DNA of 64,000 nucleotides from UBA2219 sp964612075. Lineage in GTDB: Bacteria; Desulfobacterota; Deferrimicrobia; Deferrimicrobiales; Deferrimicrobiaceae. A model generated the notes under the pieces. That model was not told where the DNA came from. It was given only the letters and a program-made list of their open reading frames with translations, and made no database searches. This document shows, in pieces, positions 24,898-33,377 of this stretch; the stretch's first letter is position 1, and each line of letters starts with the position of its first letter. Both the position numbers and the translations under genes were made by a program. The stretch is from assembly GCA_964612075.1 (NCBI GenBank), contig CAZTFC010000004.1:21576-85575 (forward strand). The letters run 5' to 3'.

Positions 24898-26169
24898 ATG
24901 CCGGGTCGACCGCAGACGACGACCGGAAGTTCCGGCGGACGCAGATGCCCCGGCCGGGTATTCTGGGCCGCCGCGATCTCCGCCACCGCGCTCCTTTCCG
25001 CCCTCCTCTTCGCGACGGCGTTCCCGTTCCCCGAGGTCGAGAACGACGCGGCGGAATACCTGGCCCTGGCCCGGAACATCGCGGCGGGCGACGGGTTCAC
25101 GATGGACGGAACGGCGCCCGCGGTGTACCGCCCTCCCCTTTTTCCGGCATCGCTGGGTGGATGGTTCCGCGTCACCGGGAGCTCCTCCGCGCTCTCCTCG
25201 GCCGTCTTCCAGTCGCTGGCGCACGCGGCCGCCGTCGGGATCGCGTTCCTCCTTTTTCTCGAGCTCACCTCCTCCACTTTCCGGGCGGCGGCAGGCGCCC
25301 TGTTCCTCGCGGTGAACCCGCTTCTCGTGACGAGGGTGGTCTTCGTGCTCCAGGAGCCGACGCTCCTCCTGCTCACCACGCTCGCGGCGTGGCTGTCGGT
25401 GCGGCTCCTCCGGAGCCCCTCCAGGGGCCGGGCGGCGCTCGCCGGCGCCGCCTGGGGGCTCTGCACGCTCGCAAAGGCGGTGGCCTGGTTCGCCCCGTTC
25501 CTGCTCCTCGCGACGCGGCTGCTCCCGAAGCCGCTGCGGGGGAGGCTGCGCGGCGCGGAGGCGCTGGCGCTATTGATCTGCTTCTCGGCGGTCATCGCTC
25601 CCTGGACGGCCAGGAACTACCTGCGCTTCGAACGCTTCATCCCGGTGAACGGGCAGGGGGAAGGGCTGCTGGAGTGGAACGTGTCGCATGCGGAACTCCC
25701 GGGAGAGCCCCCGGGATCCGAATTCGCCGCGGAGGTGTACCGGAAGGGACTGGCCGAGAACGAGAGGAAAGCGCTTCTGTGGAATTACGTCCTCGACCGC
25801 CCGGCGTATTTTCTCGGGCACCGCGTCCTGCGGAACGCGGTCCATTTCGCCGCCCCCCCCCGGGACTGGTGGATCTCCCGGGGGCTCGCGCGCCCCGGCG
25901 AGCATCCCCCCTCGTTCTGGATCCTGGCGCTACTCTTCCATGTCCCGCTCTACCTTCTGCTCCTGCTCCGGAGCGCGCAATCCATTCGCGGAAGAGGTTC
26001 CCCGGCCACGTTCTTTCCCATCCTGCTCTATTGGGCCTATTGGTGGCAGCACGCGATCGCCTGGGGAGATCCCCGCTACGGGCTCGCGGTGTACCCGCTG
26101 CTGGTCGGCATCGCGCTGCTGCGAGGCGGCGGGGCGATCCCCGGGGTCAGCCCGGACGCCGGCCGCTGA
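24898..26169 (+). CDS. GT-C family membrane glycosyltransferase (GT39/ArnT-like)
   Basis: Polytopic protein of 423 residues with about ten hydrophobic helices. The first periplasmic loop has EVENDAAEYLALARNIAAGDGF, the acidic motif of ArnT/PMT-type enzymes that move sugars from polyprenyl-phosphate donors to periplasmic acceptors. There is no ribosome site before the ATG; a TATACT sequence (24884-24889) nine bases upstream would place transcription start almost at the ATG, so a leaderless message is possible. The 74-base gap to the prepilin gene holds nothing else clear. Its 3' end overlaps the convergent methyltransferase by 23 bases. Confidence 0.85.
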   Translation: MPGRPQTTTGSSGGRRCPGRVFWAAAISATALLSALLFATAFPFPEVENDAAEYLALARNIAAGDGFTMDGTAPAVYRPPLFPASLGGWFRVTGSSSALSSAVFQSLAHAAAVGIAFLLFLELTSSTFRAAAGALFLAVNPLLVTRVVFVLQEPTLLLLTTLAAWLSVRLLRSPSRGRAALAGAAWGLCTLAKAVAWFAPFLLLATRLLPKPLRGRLRGAEALALLICFSAVIAPWTARNYLRFERFIPVNGQGEGLLEWNVSHAELPGEPPGSEFAAEVYRKGLAENERKALLWNYVLDRPAYFLGHRVLRNAVHFAAPPRDWWISRGLARPGEHPPSFWILALLFHVPLYLLLLLRSAQSIRGRGSPATFFPILLYWAYWWQHAIAWGDPRYGLAVYPLLVGIALLRGGGAIPGVSPDAGR

Positions 26170-26893
26170 TGAGAAGCGAGCCCGCGAACTCCCGAAGGAG
26201 AGGCGTCTTTTCCAGGAGGCGGCCCGCGGCGCCCACGGCGCCGATGAGGCATCCGGGCGTCGCGGGGTGGAGCCAGTCGAAGGGAGAGATTTCCACCTCG
26301 ACGAGCCCCGCGCGCCGGAGCGTCCCGGCAAGGAGGAAACGGACGAAGGCGGTTTCATCCGGAGAGATGTGGCGCATCCATCTCCGCAGGAAAGGGATCC
26401 GCTCCGCGAAAACCTGCGGGTTCAAATAGTTCGGCTCCGCGAAGCACATTCGCCCGCCGGGCGCGAGGAGGGAAACGATCCGGGGAAGCGCCCGGCGCAT
26501 GTCGAGATGGTGCAGGACCGACGACCCGATCACCGCGTCGAACGGTCCCTCCACCTCGCATTCCTCGAACCTCCTCTCGAGAAAGCGCACCCGCTCCGAC
26601 GGGAGCCCCCTCGCCCAGGCCCGCTCCAGCAGGTCGGAGGAGATGTCCACCGCGAGGATCGCGCTTCCGGACCGGGCGAACATCTCGGTGAACATCCCCG
26701 TGCCGCATCCGATCTCCAGCGCCCGCGTTTCGGGCCCGAGACAGGCGCCGGCGACGATGAGTTCCGCCCGCCGGGCCGCGCGAAGACGTCCCGCGGGGGT
26801 CCCCCATCCCCACGTCAGGACCGGGTCGCCCCCGGCCAGCATCCGCCCGTGGTCGATCTCCCGCTTCGCCCGGCCCTCCGCCCCGCCCCTCAT
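26147..26893 (-). CDS. Class I SAM-dependent methyltransferase
   Basis: A 248-residue methyltransferase with motif I RALEIGCGTGMFTEMFA, motif II-type AVDISSDLLERA, post-motif FDAVIGSSVLHHLDMRRALPRI and the GGRMCFAEPNYLNPQVF segment seen in ubiE-like and glycan-modifying enzymes. The ATG at 26893 overlaps the stop of the upstream methyltransferase-GT2 gene (ATGA); a longer reading frame upstream is only an overlap with that gene. Last gene of the minus-strand operon running from pilA; a glycan or lipid-carrier substrate is the likely guess. Confidence 0.88.
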   Translation of the reverse strand: MRGGAEGRAKREIDHGRMLAGGDPVLTWGWGTPAGRLRAARRAELIVAGACLGPETRALEIGCGTGMFTEMFARSGSAILAVDISSDLLERAWARGLPSERVRFLERRFEECEVEGPFDAVIGSSVLHHLDMRRALPRIVSLLAPGGRMCFAEPNYLNPQVFAERIPFLRRWMRHISPDETAFVRFLLAGTLRRAGLVEVEISPFDWLHPATPGCLIGAVGAAGRLLEKTPLLREFAGSLLISGRRPG

Positions 26894-28302
26894 ACGAACT
26901 TGATCCGGCGCAGCGCGAAAAAGCACATGCGGAACAGCAGCCAGCCGTGCCGGAACCGGGAGATCTGGGTGGTGCCGTAGGTCCGCTCCCGGTACCGGAC
27001 GGGAATTTCGAGAATCTTCATGTCGAGCTTCGCCGCCCCGAAAATGAGGTCGAAATCGCCGAAGGGATCGAAATCGCCGAAGTACGACCTTCCGGCGGCG
27101 ATCCTCTCGTAATCCTTCCGGGGCAGCACCTTCGTCCCGCACAGCGTGTCCGTGAATCGCTGGTCCAGCAGCCACGTGAACGCCATGCTGAAGAACTTGT
27201 TGCCCAGGGTGTTCAGGAACCGCATCGCCTCCTTCTCCATCGGGTAGATCAGTCTCGACCCGTGGACGAACTCCCCGCGCCCCGAGCAGACCGCCTGGAA
27301 AAACTTCGGCAGCTCCTCCGGAGGGACGGTCAGATCGGCATCGAGAATCATCAGCACGTCCCCTTTCGCGGCGGCGAATCCCTTCCGGACCGCGTCTCCT
27401 TTTCCGATACCCTCTCCCTGCCGGATCAGTCGGATCTCCCGTTCCGGGCAGGCCGCGATCACCCTCTCGATCTCCTCGAAGGTCCCGTCTCCGGAATTCC
27501 CCTCCACGAAGATGATCTCGGTCCGCGATCCCATCGCGGGGATGCGGCGCACCGCGTCCTCGATGTTCTCCTTCTCGTTGCGGGCGGGCACCACCACCGA
27601 GCAGGAAAGCGACTCCTCCCGGATCGGCGCGGGCGAAGGGCGGGCCGCGATGATCTGCACGAGGCAGAGATGTTTTATCAACGGGAGGTTCGCGAGGACC
27701 CGGTTGCACAGCGCGGAAAGGAAAGGCACCCGGACGGGAAGGAGGACCCTGTACCCCTTCGTGATCGTCTGGAAGCCCGCCAGGGAAAGCAGGTTCTCGA
27801 TATCCGACAGGGCGAGCCAGTTCTGCTCGGCCTGCGGCCTCTTCATCCCCAGGCGCTCGCCGAGACGCAGAACGGGCGCCCAGAGATAATTGAAGTACGT
27901 GAGGATCAGCCGGGTCCGCCGGTGGCACATCGGGTTCAGCCTCTCGAAAACGCGCTGCACGTCGTCCAGGTCGCCGATGACGTCCGAGAGGATGATGTAG
28001 TCGAAGGTCCCGGGAAGCTCGAGTTCCTCCGCATCGCACTCGAAAAATGAAAGGCCGGGGTATTTCGACCGGGCGATCTCCACCGCCTTCGGGCTGATAT
28101 CGATTCCGACCCCGCGACCCGGGCGAAGCGCGGCCAGCAGGTCGCCTGTCCCGCATCCGATCTCCAGGACGGATGCCCCCGCCGGAACGTGGAACCGGAC
28201 GATCCGCTCGACCGATTCGTGGTAATACCGGTTCTTCCTCTTCCATTCGTCGGAAAAGGGGGCCTGCGCGTCGAGATGCGCGACGGCTTCCGGGCGCTTC
28301 AT
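26890..28302 (-). CDS. Bifunctional methyltransferase-GT2 glycosyltransferase fusion
   Basis: One 470-residue frame with two enzymes. Residues 20-~220: class I methyltransferase, motif I SVLEIGCGTGDLL (45-54), VGIDISPKAVEIA, YIILSDVIGDLDD. Residues ~230-470: family 2 transferase of the polyprenyl-phosphate sugar synthase type, CSVVVPARNEKENI, FVEGNSGDGT, MILDADLTVPPEEL (near 319), CGTKVLPRKDY, ending in a hydrophobic, basic tail. The linker has no stop or frame change, so it is a true fusion. It may make a lipid-linked sugar and methylate the product or a related intermediate. It lies between pilD and a second methyltransferase. Confidence 0.9.
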   Translation of the reverse strand: MKRPEAVAHLDAQAPFSDEWKRKNRYYHESVERIVRFHVPAGASVLEIGCGTGDLLAALRPGRGVGIDISPKAVEIARSKYPGLSFFECDAEELELPGTFDYIILSDVIGDLDDVQRVFERLNPMCHRRTRLILTYFNYLWAPVLRLGERLGMKRPQAEQNWLALSDIENLLSLAGFQTITKGYRVLLPVRVPFLSALCNRVLANLPLIKHLCLVQIIAARPSPAPIREESLSCSVVVPARNEKENIEDAVRRIPAMGSRTEIIFVEGNSGDGTFEEIERVIAACPEREIRLIRQGEGIGKGDAVRKGFAAAKGDVLMILDADLTVPPEELPKFFQAVCSGRGEFVHGSRLIYPMEKEAMRFLNTLGNKFFSMAFTWLLDQRFTDTLCGTKVLPRKDYERIAAGRSYFGDFDPFGDFDLIFGAAKLDMKILEIPVRYRERTYGTTQISRFRHGWLLFRMCFFALRRIKFV

Positions 28303-28315
28303 GCCTTTCCCGTTT

Positions 28316-29071
28316 TCAAGGGAGGATCGTCCCCCAGAACCAGCCGCCGAGATACCTTGCCAGCAGCGCGGAGACGCAAAGATAGGGGCCGAACGGGATC
28401 GCCGTCTTCAGCCCCTCGCCCCCTTTGCGCATCGCCGCCAGGCCGCCCAGCGCGCCGAGGAGCGAGCCGGCGAAGATCGTGGCGACCGCGCCCCGCCAGC
28501 CGAGGAACGCTCCGATCATCGCGATCAGCTTGATGTCGCCTCCGCCCATCCCTTCGATCCCTCTTGCCTTTTCATATAGGAACGCGGTGCCGTACAGTAT
28601 TCCCCCGCCCAGCAGCCCTCCTCCCAGGCTCCCTTTCCAGTCCCCGCCGGGAAGGAAGGAAAGGAGGATCCCCGCGGCGAGACCTCCCAGCGACAGCTCG
28701 TCCGGGATGATCCTGTGGTCGATGTCGATGAAGGCGATCGGCACGAGCAGCGAGAAGAAGACCAGGTCGCGGACGGCCTGCCACCCGATGCCCGCATGCC
28801 ATGCGATCGCGGCGTACCCGGCCGCCGTCAGCAGCTCGACGGCGGGATACCGGAAGGAGATCGCCCCCCCGCACCCGGCGCACTTCCCCCGCAGCGCCAG
28901 GTAGCTGAGCACGGGGATGTTCTCCCAGCTTCGGATCATGCGGCCGCAGGAGGGACAACGGGACCGGGGGGAAACGACGGATTCCCCGCGCGGCAGCCTG
29001 TGGATGACGACGTTCAGGAAGCTCCCGACGCATCCGCCCGCGAGGGCAGCGAGCAGGATCAACGTGCCCAT
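28316..29071 (-). CDS. pilD: Prepilin peptidase / N-methyltransferase PilD
   Basis: Inner-membrane aspartic protease that cuts prepilin leaders and methylates the new N-terminus. 251 residues: N-terminal methyltransferase domain with SFLNVVIHRLPRGES and two CxxC pairs (CPSCGRMI, CAGCGGAI), then eight-helix A24 peptidase with catalytic Asp residues in FIDIDHRIIPDEL and GGGDIKLIAMIGAFLG. All family residues are present. Its start overlaps the glycosyltransferase stop by 13 bases. The only pilus gene inside this glycan run; it would serve PilA at 37133 and the prepilin at 24392. Confidence 0.96.
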   Translation of the reverse strand: MGTLILLAALAGGCVGSFLNVVIHRLPRGESVVSPRSRCPSCGRMIRSWENIPVLSYLALRGKCAGCGGAISFRYPAVELLTAAGYAAIAWHAGIGWQAVRDLVFFSLLVPIAFIDIDHRIIPDELSLGGLAAGILLSFLPGGDWKGSLGGGLLGGGILYGTAFLYEKARGIEGMGGGDIKLIAMIGAFLGWRGAVATIFAGSLLGALGGLAAMRKGGEGLKTAIPFGPYLCVSALLARYLGGWFWGTILP

Positions 29072-30264
29072 CCCGGCAGACCTTTCCGGCCGAGCAGCTC
29101 CGCGTACAGCCGTTCCTGCGCGCGAACCATCCCGTCCTGGTCGAATTCCTCAAGGAGCCGCTCCCGTTTCCCCGCGACTCCAGGAAGCCGCCCCCCCGAA
29201 AGGAGGGCGACTACCTTTTCCGCCATCGTTTCCACGTCCCCGGGCTCCGCGAGGAAGCCGTCGCGCCCTTCGTCGACGACCTCCCTCGTTCCATCGACGC
29301 CGGTGGCGACGACCGCCGTTCCGGAGATCAGCGCCTGCGGCACCACCTTGGGCAGCCCCTCCCATCGGGACGTGAGGAGGAAGACGTCGAAAGCCGCCAG
29401 GAGGTCCGGGATCTCCGGGCGCCACCCCATCATGTGGAACCGGTCCGAAAGCCCGGCGGAGGCGATTTTCCGCTCCGTCCCGGCGCGCAGCTCGCCGTCC
29501 CCCACCATGACGAACCGGGCCTCGGGAACGCTGGCGGCGACGCGGCGGGCCACCTCCACGAAATCGTCCGGGGACTTCTGCGGCTTGAAGACCGCGATGG
29601 TGCCGACCAGGGGGACTTTCTCCCCCACCCCGATCAGCCTCCGGCCGGCCTCCCGGGACCCCCGGAGAAATCCCGACGTGTGGAAACCGCTCCGGATCAC
29701 GCGACACTTCCCGGGGGGAAAGATGCGCTCCCTGATTCCCAGCCGCTCGTTCTCTCGCGACACGGCGACCAGGAGATCCGTCCAGCCGGCGGCCAGCCGC
29801 TCCAGGCGTTTATAGAAAACCCTGACCGCGGCGGGCTGGTCGTTGTTGAAGCCGTACCCGTGGATGGTGTGCAGGATGAGGTCGGCGCCGGCGGCCCGCG
29901 CCGCCGCCCGGCCGAGGATGCCGGCTTTCGAGCTGTGGGTGTGCACGATCAGGGGCCTTCCCTCCGCGGTCCTGCGCTCTTCCAGGAACAGGGAGCGCAG
30001 CTCCAGGAATGCCCGAAGGTCCCTGGCGGGGCGGACCTCCCTCGCCAGCGCGGGGACCGTCCGGAACCGGACGCCCGGCAGGGACCGCGCCCTGGAATCG
30101 AGCATCCCCCCCGGGCCGGCGACGAGGACGCACTCGAACCTGCCGGGGTCGAGATGCCCCACGGTATAAAGCGTGTTCTCCTGCGCGCCGCCCCACTCCA
30201 GAAGGGTGATCACGTGCACGACGCGCGCGCGGCACCCCGGCCCGTCCTCCCGGCCGCCATTCAT
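29059..30264 (-). CDS. GT4-type glycosyltransferase
   Basis: GT-B transferase of 401 residues: RVVHVITLLEWGGAQENTLYTVGHL, a THSSKAGILGRAAAR acceptor-side helix typical of family 4 enzymes of the undecaprenyl pathway, and DVFLLTSRWEGLPKVVPQALISGTAVVAT in the donor half. ATG 30264 forms an ATGA overlap with the FAD protein stop; longer reading frames upstream belong to that gene. Probably adds the second sugar after the WecA-like enzyme at 31594, by analogy with other loci. Confidence 0.9.
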   Translation of the reverse strand: MNGGREDGPGCRARVVHVITLLEWGGAQENTLYTVGHLDPGRFECVLVAGPGGMLDSRARSLPGVRFRTVPALAREVRPARDLRAFLELRSLFLEERRTAEGRPLIVHTHSSKAGILGRAAARAAGADLILHTIHGYGFNNDQPAAVRVFYKRLERLAAGWTDLLVAVSRENERLGIRERIFPPGKCRVIRSGFHTSGFLRGSREAGRRLIGVGEKVPLVGTIAVFKPQKSPDDFVEVARRVAASVPEARFVMVGDGELRAGTERKIASAGLSDRFHMMGWRPEIPDLLAAFDVFLLTSRWEGLPKVVPQALISGTAVVATGVDGTREVVDEGRDGFLAEPGDVETMAEKVVALLSGGRLPGVAGKRERLLEEFDQDGMVRAQERLYAELLGRKGLPGWAR

Positions 30265-31583
30265 CGCGATCCGCTCCCGGCGAAGCGCATCGCCTCCCCG
30301 GCGGCCCGGATGCCGTCGGCCATCGATGCCTCCATGCCGTTGTATACCCAGGCCCCGTACCGGCCCGCGGTGAAGATCCCGCGGCGCCGGAAATGGCTCC
30401 GAATGATTTCCACCGCCTTCGCCCTTGCGTGGTCGTACACGACGTACGCGGGATCGAGCAGCTCGGCCCGCAGGACCTCGGGCTCCTGTCCCCGGCTCAG
30501 CACGCCCATCCCGCGGAGGCCGGATAGCGTTTTCCGGACCTCCCCGGGCACGTCCACCGCCGCGCCCGACGCAAATCCCGTCTCCGCGCAGATCGAGGCG
30601 CACCCTTCCGGGGCCGCGGACGGGCAGACGTTCGACAGGAAGCCGACGCGGTAGAAACGGTACCCTTTCCCGGGAACGTATGCCCAATGCCCGCAGGTGG
30701 AGCGCGGCGAGCGCACGCCCAGGTTGACCGCGAGGACCTTGACCCACCGGAGATCCCGGGCGGCCTCCCGGACCGCGGAGGGAACCGCCCTGCAGATGGA
30801 GCAAAGCGCCGGCAGCGGAACGGTGGAAACCATCGCATCGTACCGGAACTCTTCCCCCGCGGCGGACCAGGCCCTTTTCCCCGCCGGATCGATCCGGACG
30901 ACCTCGACCCCCGTCCGGATCCGGTCCCGGATCCCGTCCTCGAGGCGGGCCGGGAGCGCCCCGATCCCTCCGCGCGCCGGGTACAGGAACGAAGGGTTGT
31001 ACCCCATTCCCTCGCGCGTCTCGCCGCGCGCGCCGGCGAGCATTTCATCGAAGGACGGGACCGGGACGGACCAGGAGGTCCAGGAAGGCTCGATCTCCGA
31101 AAGCGGCGCGCACCACAATTTCCGGTTGTACGGGAAAAAGAACTCCGCGCACATCGTCCTTCCGAACCGGCGCAGGAGCCACCTTTCGAAGTCCGGCGAC
31201 GGGCGTTCGCCTCCCGCCAGCGCGTCGCGAACCCGCTCCGCCGCGAAATCCATCAGGCAGCGGCGGACGATGCCCGCGGGATGCCCGTGCAGATTGGCCT
31301 GGAAGGGAAACGGGGTGACCGTCCCGCGGAGAAAGACCCGGGCGTCCCGCCGGACCGTCTTCCAGGGGATCCCGCCCAGCCCAAGGATCCACTCCTTCAT
31401 CCCGGGATCGGAGACATGGAGGTAATGCCCGCTCAAGTCGAAGGTGTACCCGCCGGCGCGCAGGGACCGGCACCATCCTCCCGGCTGCCCCTCCCGCTCC
31501 GCCACGAGGAATTCCTCCCCCGCTGCCGCGAGCGTCCTCGAGGCCGCCATCCCCGCTATGCCGCCCCCGGCCACGAGGATCAT
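30261..31583 (-). CDS. FAD-dependent oxidoreductase, UDP-galactopyranose-mutase / protoporphyrinogen-oxidase-like
   Basis: A 440-residue flavoprotein starting MILVAGGGIAGMAASRTLAA: the GxGxxG dinucleotide site is at the very N-terminus, followed by the ADP-ribose-binding Glu region and GGWCRSL. The FFFPYNRKLWCAPLSEIEPSW segment is the motif shared by UDP-galactopyranose mutases and related glycan-cluster amine-oxidase-fold proteins. ATG 31583 has GGGGGACGCGG before it; the frame is open to 31631 but that part overlaps the upstream gene. A sugar-modifying role fits the neighbours; true mutase activity is not shown. Confidence 0.85.
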   Translation of the reverse strand: MILVAGGGIAGMAASRTLAAAGEEFLVAEREGQPGGWCRSLRAGGYTFDLSGHYLHVSDPGMKEWILGLGGIPWKTVRRDARVFLRGTVTPFPFQANLHGHPAGIVRRCLMDFAAERVRDALAGGERPSPDFERWLLRRFGRTMCAEFFFPYNRKLWCAPLSEIEPSWTSWSVPVPSFDEMLAGARGETREGMGYNPSFLYPARGGIGALPARLEDGIRDRIRTGVEVVRIDPAGKRAWSAAGEEFRYDAMVSTVPLPALCSICRAVPSAVREAARDLRWVKVLAVNLGVRSPRSTCGHWAYVPGKGYRFYRVGFLSNVCPSAAPEGCASICAETGFASGAAVDVPGEVRKTLSGLRGMGVLSRGQEPEVLRAELLDPAYVVYDHARAKAVEIIRSHFRRRGIFTAGRYGAWVYNGMEASMADGIRAAGEAMRFAGSGSR

Positions 31584-31593
31584 CCGCGTCCCC

Positions 31594-32610
31594 CTACATC
31601 CCCATGTCGATCGTTCGGAGCCACCCCGCAACGAGAAGGAACAGCAGGGCGATCGAACCGTACGCCGCGAAGGACCACGCTGCGGGAAGCAGCATCCCCA
31701 GGATTCCCAGGGACGCCGTGACGAACGCGGCGACGCAGCTGGCCGCCACCGTCTGGCCGGGAGTCAGCCTCCATCGGCGCAGCCGGAGGCTGAAGTGGTC
31801 CGCGCTCCCGGAAAAGATCGAAACCCCCCGGCTGAACCGGAGGGCGGAAACGAATACGATCTCGAACAGGGGGACGGCGAAGATCGCAAGGGCGGTCAGC
31901 CAGCCGTACGGGTTCCTGTCCGTGTAATCCCCCTCGATCGCCAGGCCGCCGAGGAGGAAGCCGAGGAGGAGGGAGCCGGTGTCCCCCAGATAGATCTGCG
32001 CGGGAGGGCGGTTGTACCAGAGGAACCCGAACAGGGAGCCCGTGACGGAGAGGCAGAGGATCAGCCCCATGTCGTTCCCCTTCCATGCGAAGACCGCGGC
32101 GAGGAACACGGTGGACACGGCGGCCACCCCGGACGCCAGGCCGTCCATCACGTCGATCAGGTTGAACCCGTTCGTCATGACGATCATCCAGAGGAAGGTG
32201 AGGGCGACGCAGGCCGGCGGCGGAAGCGCCTCGACCCGGATCCGTATGCCCGCCTTGATCATCAGGAAGATCGCGATCACCTGGACCAGCAGCTTGATTC
32301 GCGGGGAAAGCCTGCCGATGTCGTCGATAAGCCCGAGAAGGACGATGATGGAGCTCGCCAGGAGCAGCCCGGCCACCTTGTCGCTGAAATGCAGGAAGAG
32401 CGACACGGGAAACAGCACCGACGAGAAAACCACGATCCCCCCGAGGTAGGGAACCGGCTCCTTCTGTTTCTTTAGCATTCCGTCCGGCGCGTCGACGATG
32501 CCGAACCTCCGGGCGGCGTCCCGCAGGATCGGGGTGAGATACAAGGCGAGGCAGAGGGAAAGCAGGAAGCTCACCGCCGGCGTAAGGAATACCGGGGCCC
32601 GGAGATTCAT
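31594..32610 (-). CDS. Polyprenyl-phosphate sugar-1-phosphate transferase (WecA/MraY family)
   Basis: Membrane enzyme (338 residues, about ten helices) that starts lipid-linked glycan synthesis by moving a sugar-1-phosphate to undecaprenyl phosphate. The family sites are visible: LGLIDDIGRLSPRIKLLVQ (DDxxR/D), MTNGFNLIDVMDGLASG (NxxNxxDGxDGL type), YLGDTGSLLLGFLLGG and the histidine-containing SGSADHFSLRLRR loop. ATG 32610 overlaps the ABC permease stop. It supplies the initiating step for the minus-strand glycan genes. Confidence 0.92.
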   Translation of the reverse strand: MNLRAPVFLTPAVSFLLSLCLALYLTPILRDAARRFGIVDAPDGMLKKQKEPVPYLGGIVVFSSVLFPVSLFLHFSDKVAGLLLASSIIVLLGLIDDIGRLSPRIKLLVQVIAIFLMIKAGIRIRVEALPPPACVALTFLWMIVMTNGFNLIDVMDGLASGVAAVSTVFLAAVFAWKGNDMGLILCLSVTGSLFGFLWYNRPPAQIYLGDTGSLLLGFLLGGLAIEGDYTDRNPYGWLTALAIFAVPLFEIVFVSALRFSRGVSIFSGSADHFSLRLRRWRLTPGQTVAASCVAAFVTASLGILGMLLPAAWSFAAYGSIALLFLLVAGWLRTIDMGM

Positions 32611-33377
32611 TTGAAGTCCTTCCGCTCGAACAGCATGCACGCCAGCAGGAGCATTGCGCCCCCGTAAAGCGCGAGGTACCCGGCGGCGGGGAGCAGGATC
32701 CCGAAGGAACGGGCATACCCGTGGGCGACGTCGTTTTTCCAGTTGAATACCTCTAGGTTCGGCAGGACATGGAACAGGATCGTCGCGACGGTCTTCGCCC
32801 CGGCCGACTGGAACTGATCCTCCATCCGGTACAGCCCTTCCGAAAGATGCCCTATGGCGAACAGCGCGAGCGTGAACATGGCGCTGAGGGTCGGGGTGGT
32901 GAAGGTGGAGAAGAGCGTCGCGATGCACACCAGCAGGACGAGCTCGAAGAAGATCCCAGCGGAGGCCAGGAGGATCCCCGGTTCCGAAGCGCCCCCGTAC
33001 GAGGCGTGAACTCCGAACAGCGTCACGGCCATGACCGTCGAAGTCAGAAGGATCGTGGCGCACAGCCCCGCCGCCTTTCCGAGGACGAACTCCCACCGCG
33101 GAACCGGCCTGGAGAGGATCAGGTAGATCGTCTTGCGGTCCAGCTCCTGGCTGACGAGGGAGATCCCCAGGAAAACCGCGATGGTGACCCCGAACAGGTG
33201 GATGCAGGCAAGCCCGACGTCCGCCACGATCCGGGTGAAATCCCCCATGGAGAGATCGGCGAGGAACCAGCTCAGCGCGATGACGACCAGGGCGAAAGCG
33301 AGGATCACGTACAGCACCTTGTTACGCACCGTCTCGCGAAACGTGTTCGCGGCGATGAACAGGATCCTATGCGCCAT
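32607..33377 (-). CDS. ABC-2 type transporter permease
   Basis: A 256-residue inner-membrane permease with about six helices. The cytoplasmic segment SLVSQELDRKTIYLILSRPVPRWEFVLGKAAGL is the conserved loop of the NosY/YhaQ-type ABC-2 family, and FETVRNK-like NTFRETVRNKVLYVI opens the protein. It pairs with the ATPase at 33367 (11-base overlap). The substrate is unknown; NosY-type pairs differ from Wzm/Wzt, so glycan export is only one possibility. Confidence 0.88.
   Translation of the reverse strand: MAHRILFIAANTFRETVRNKVLYVILAFALVVIALSWFLADLSMGDFTRIVADVGLACIHLFGVTIAVFLGISLVSQELDRKTIYLILSRPVPRWEFVLGKAAGLCATILLTSTVMAVTLFGVHASYGGASEPGILLASAGIFFELVLLVCIATLFSTFTTPTLSAMFTLALFAIGHLSEGLYRMEDQFQSAGAKTVATILFHVLPNLEVFNWKNDVAHGYARSFGILLPAAGYLALYGGAMLLLACMLFERKDFK

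Noticed and set aside
30261..31583. Naming the FAD protein glf (UDP-galactopyranose mutase)
   Set aside because: It has the GxGxxG site and a mutase-like PYNRKLW motif, but other glycan-cluster flavoproteins share these, so only the superfamily is supported.
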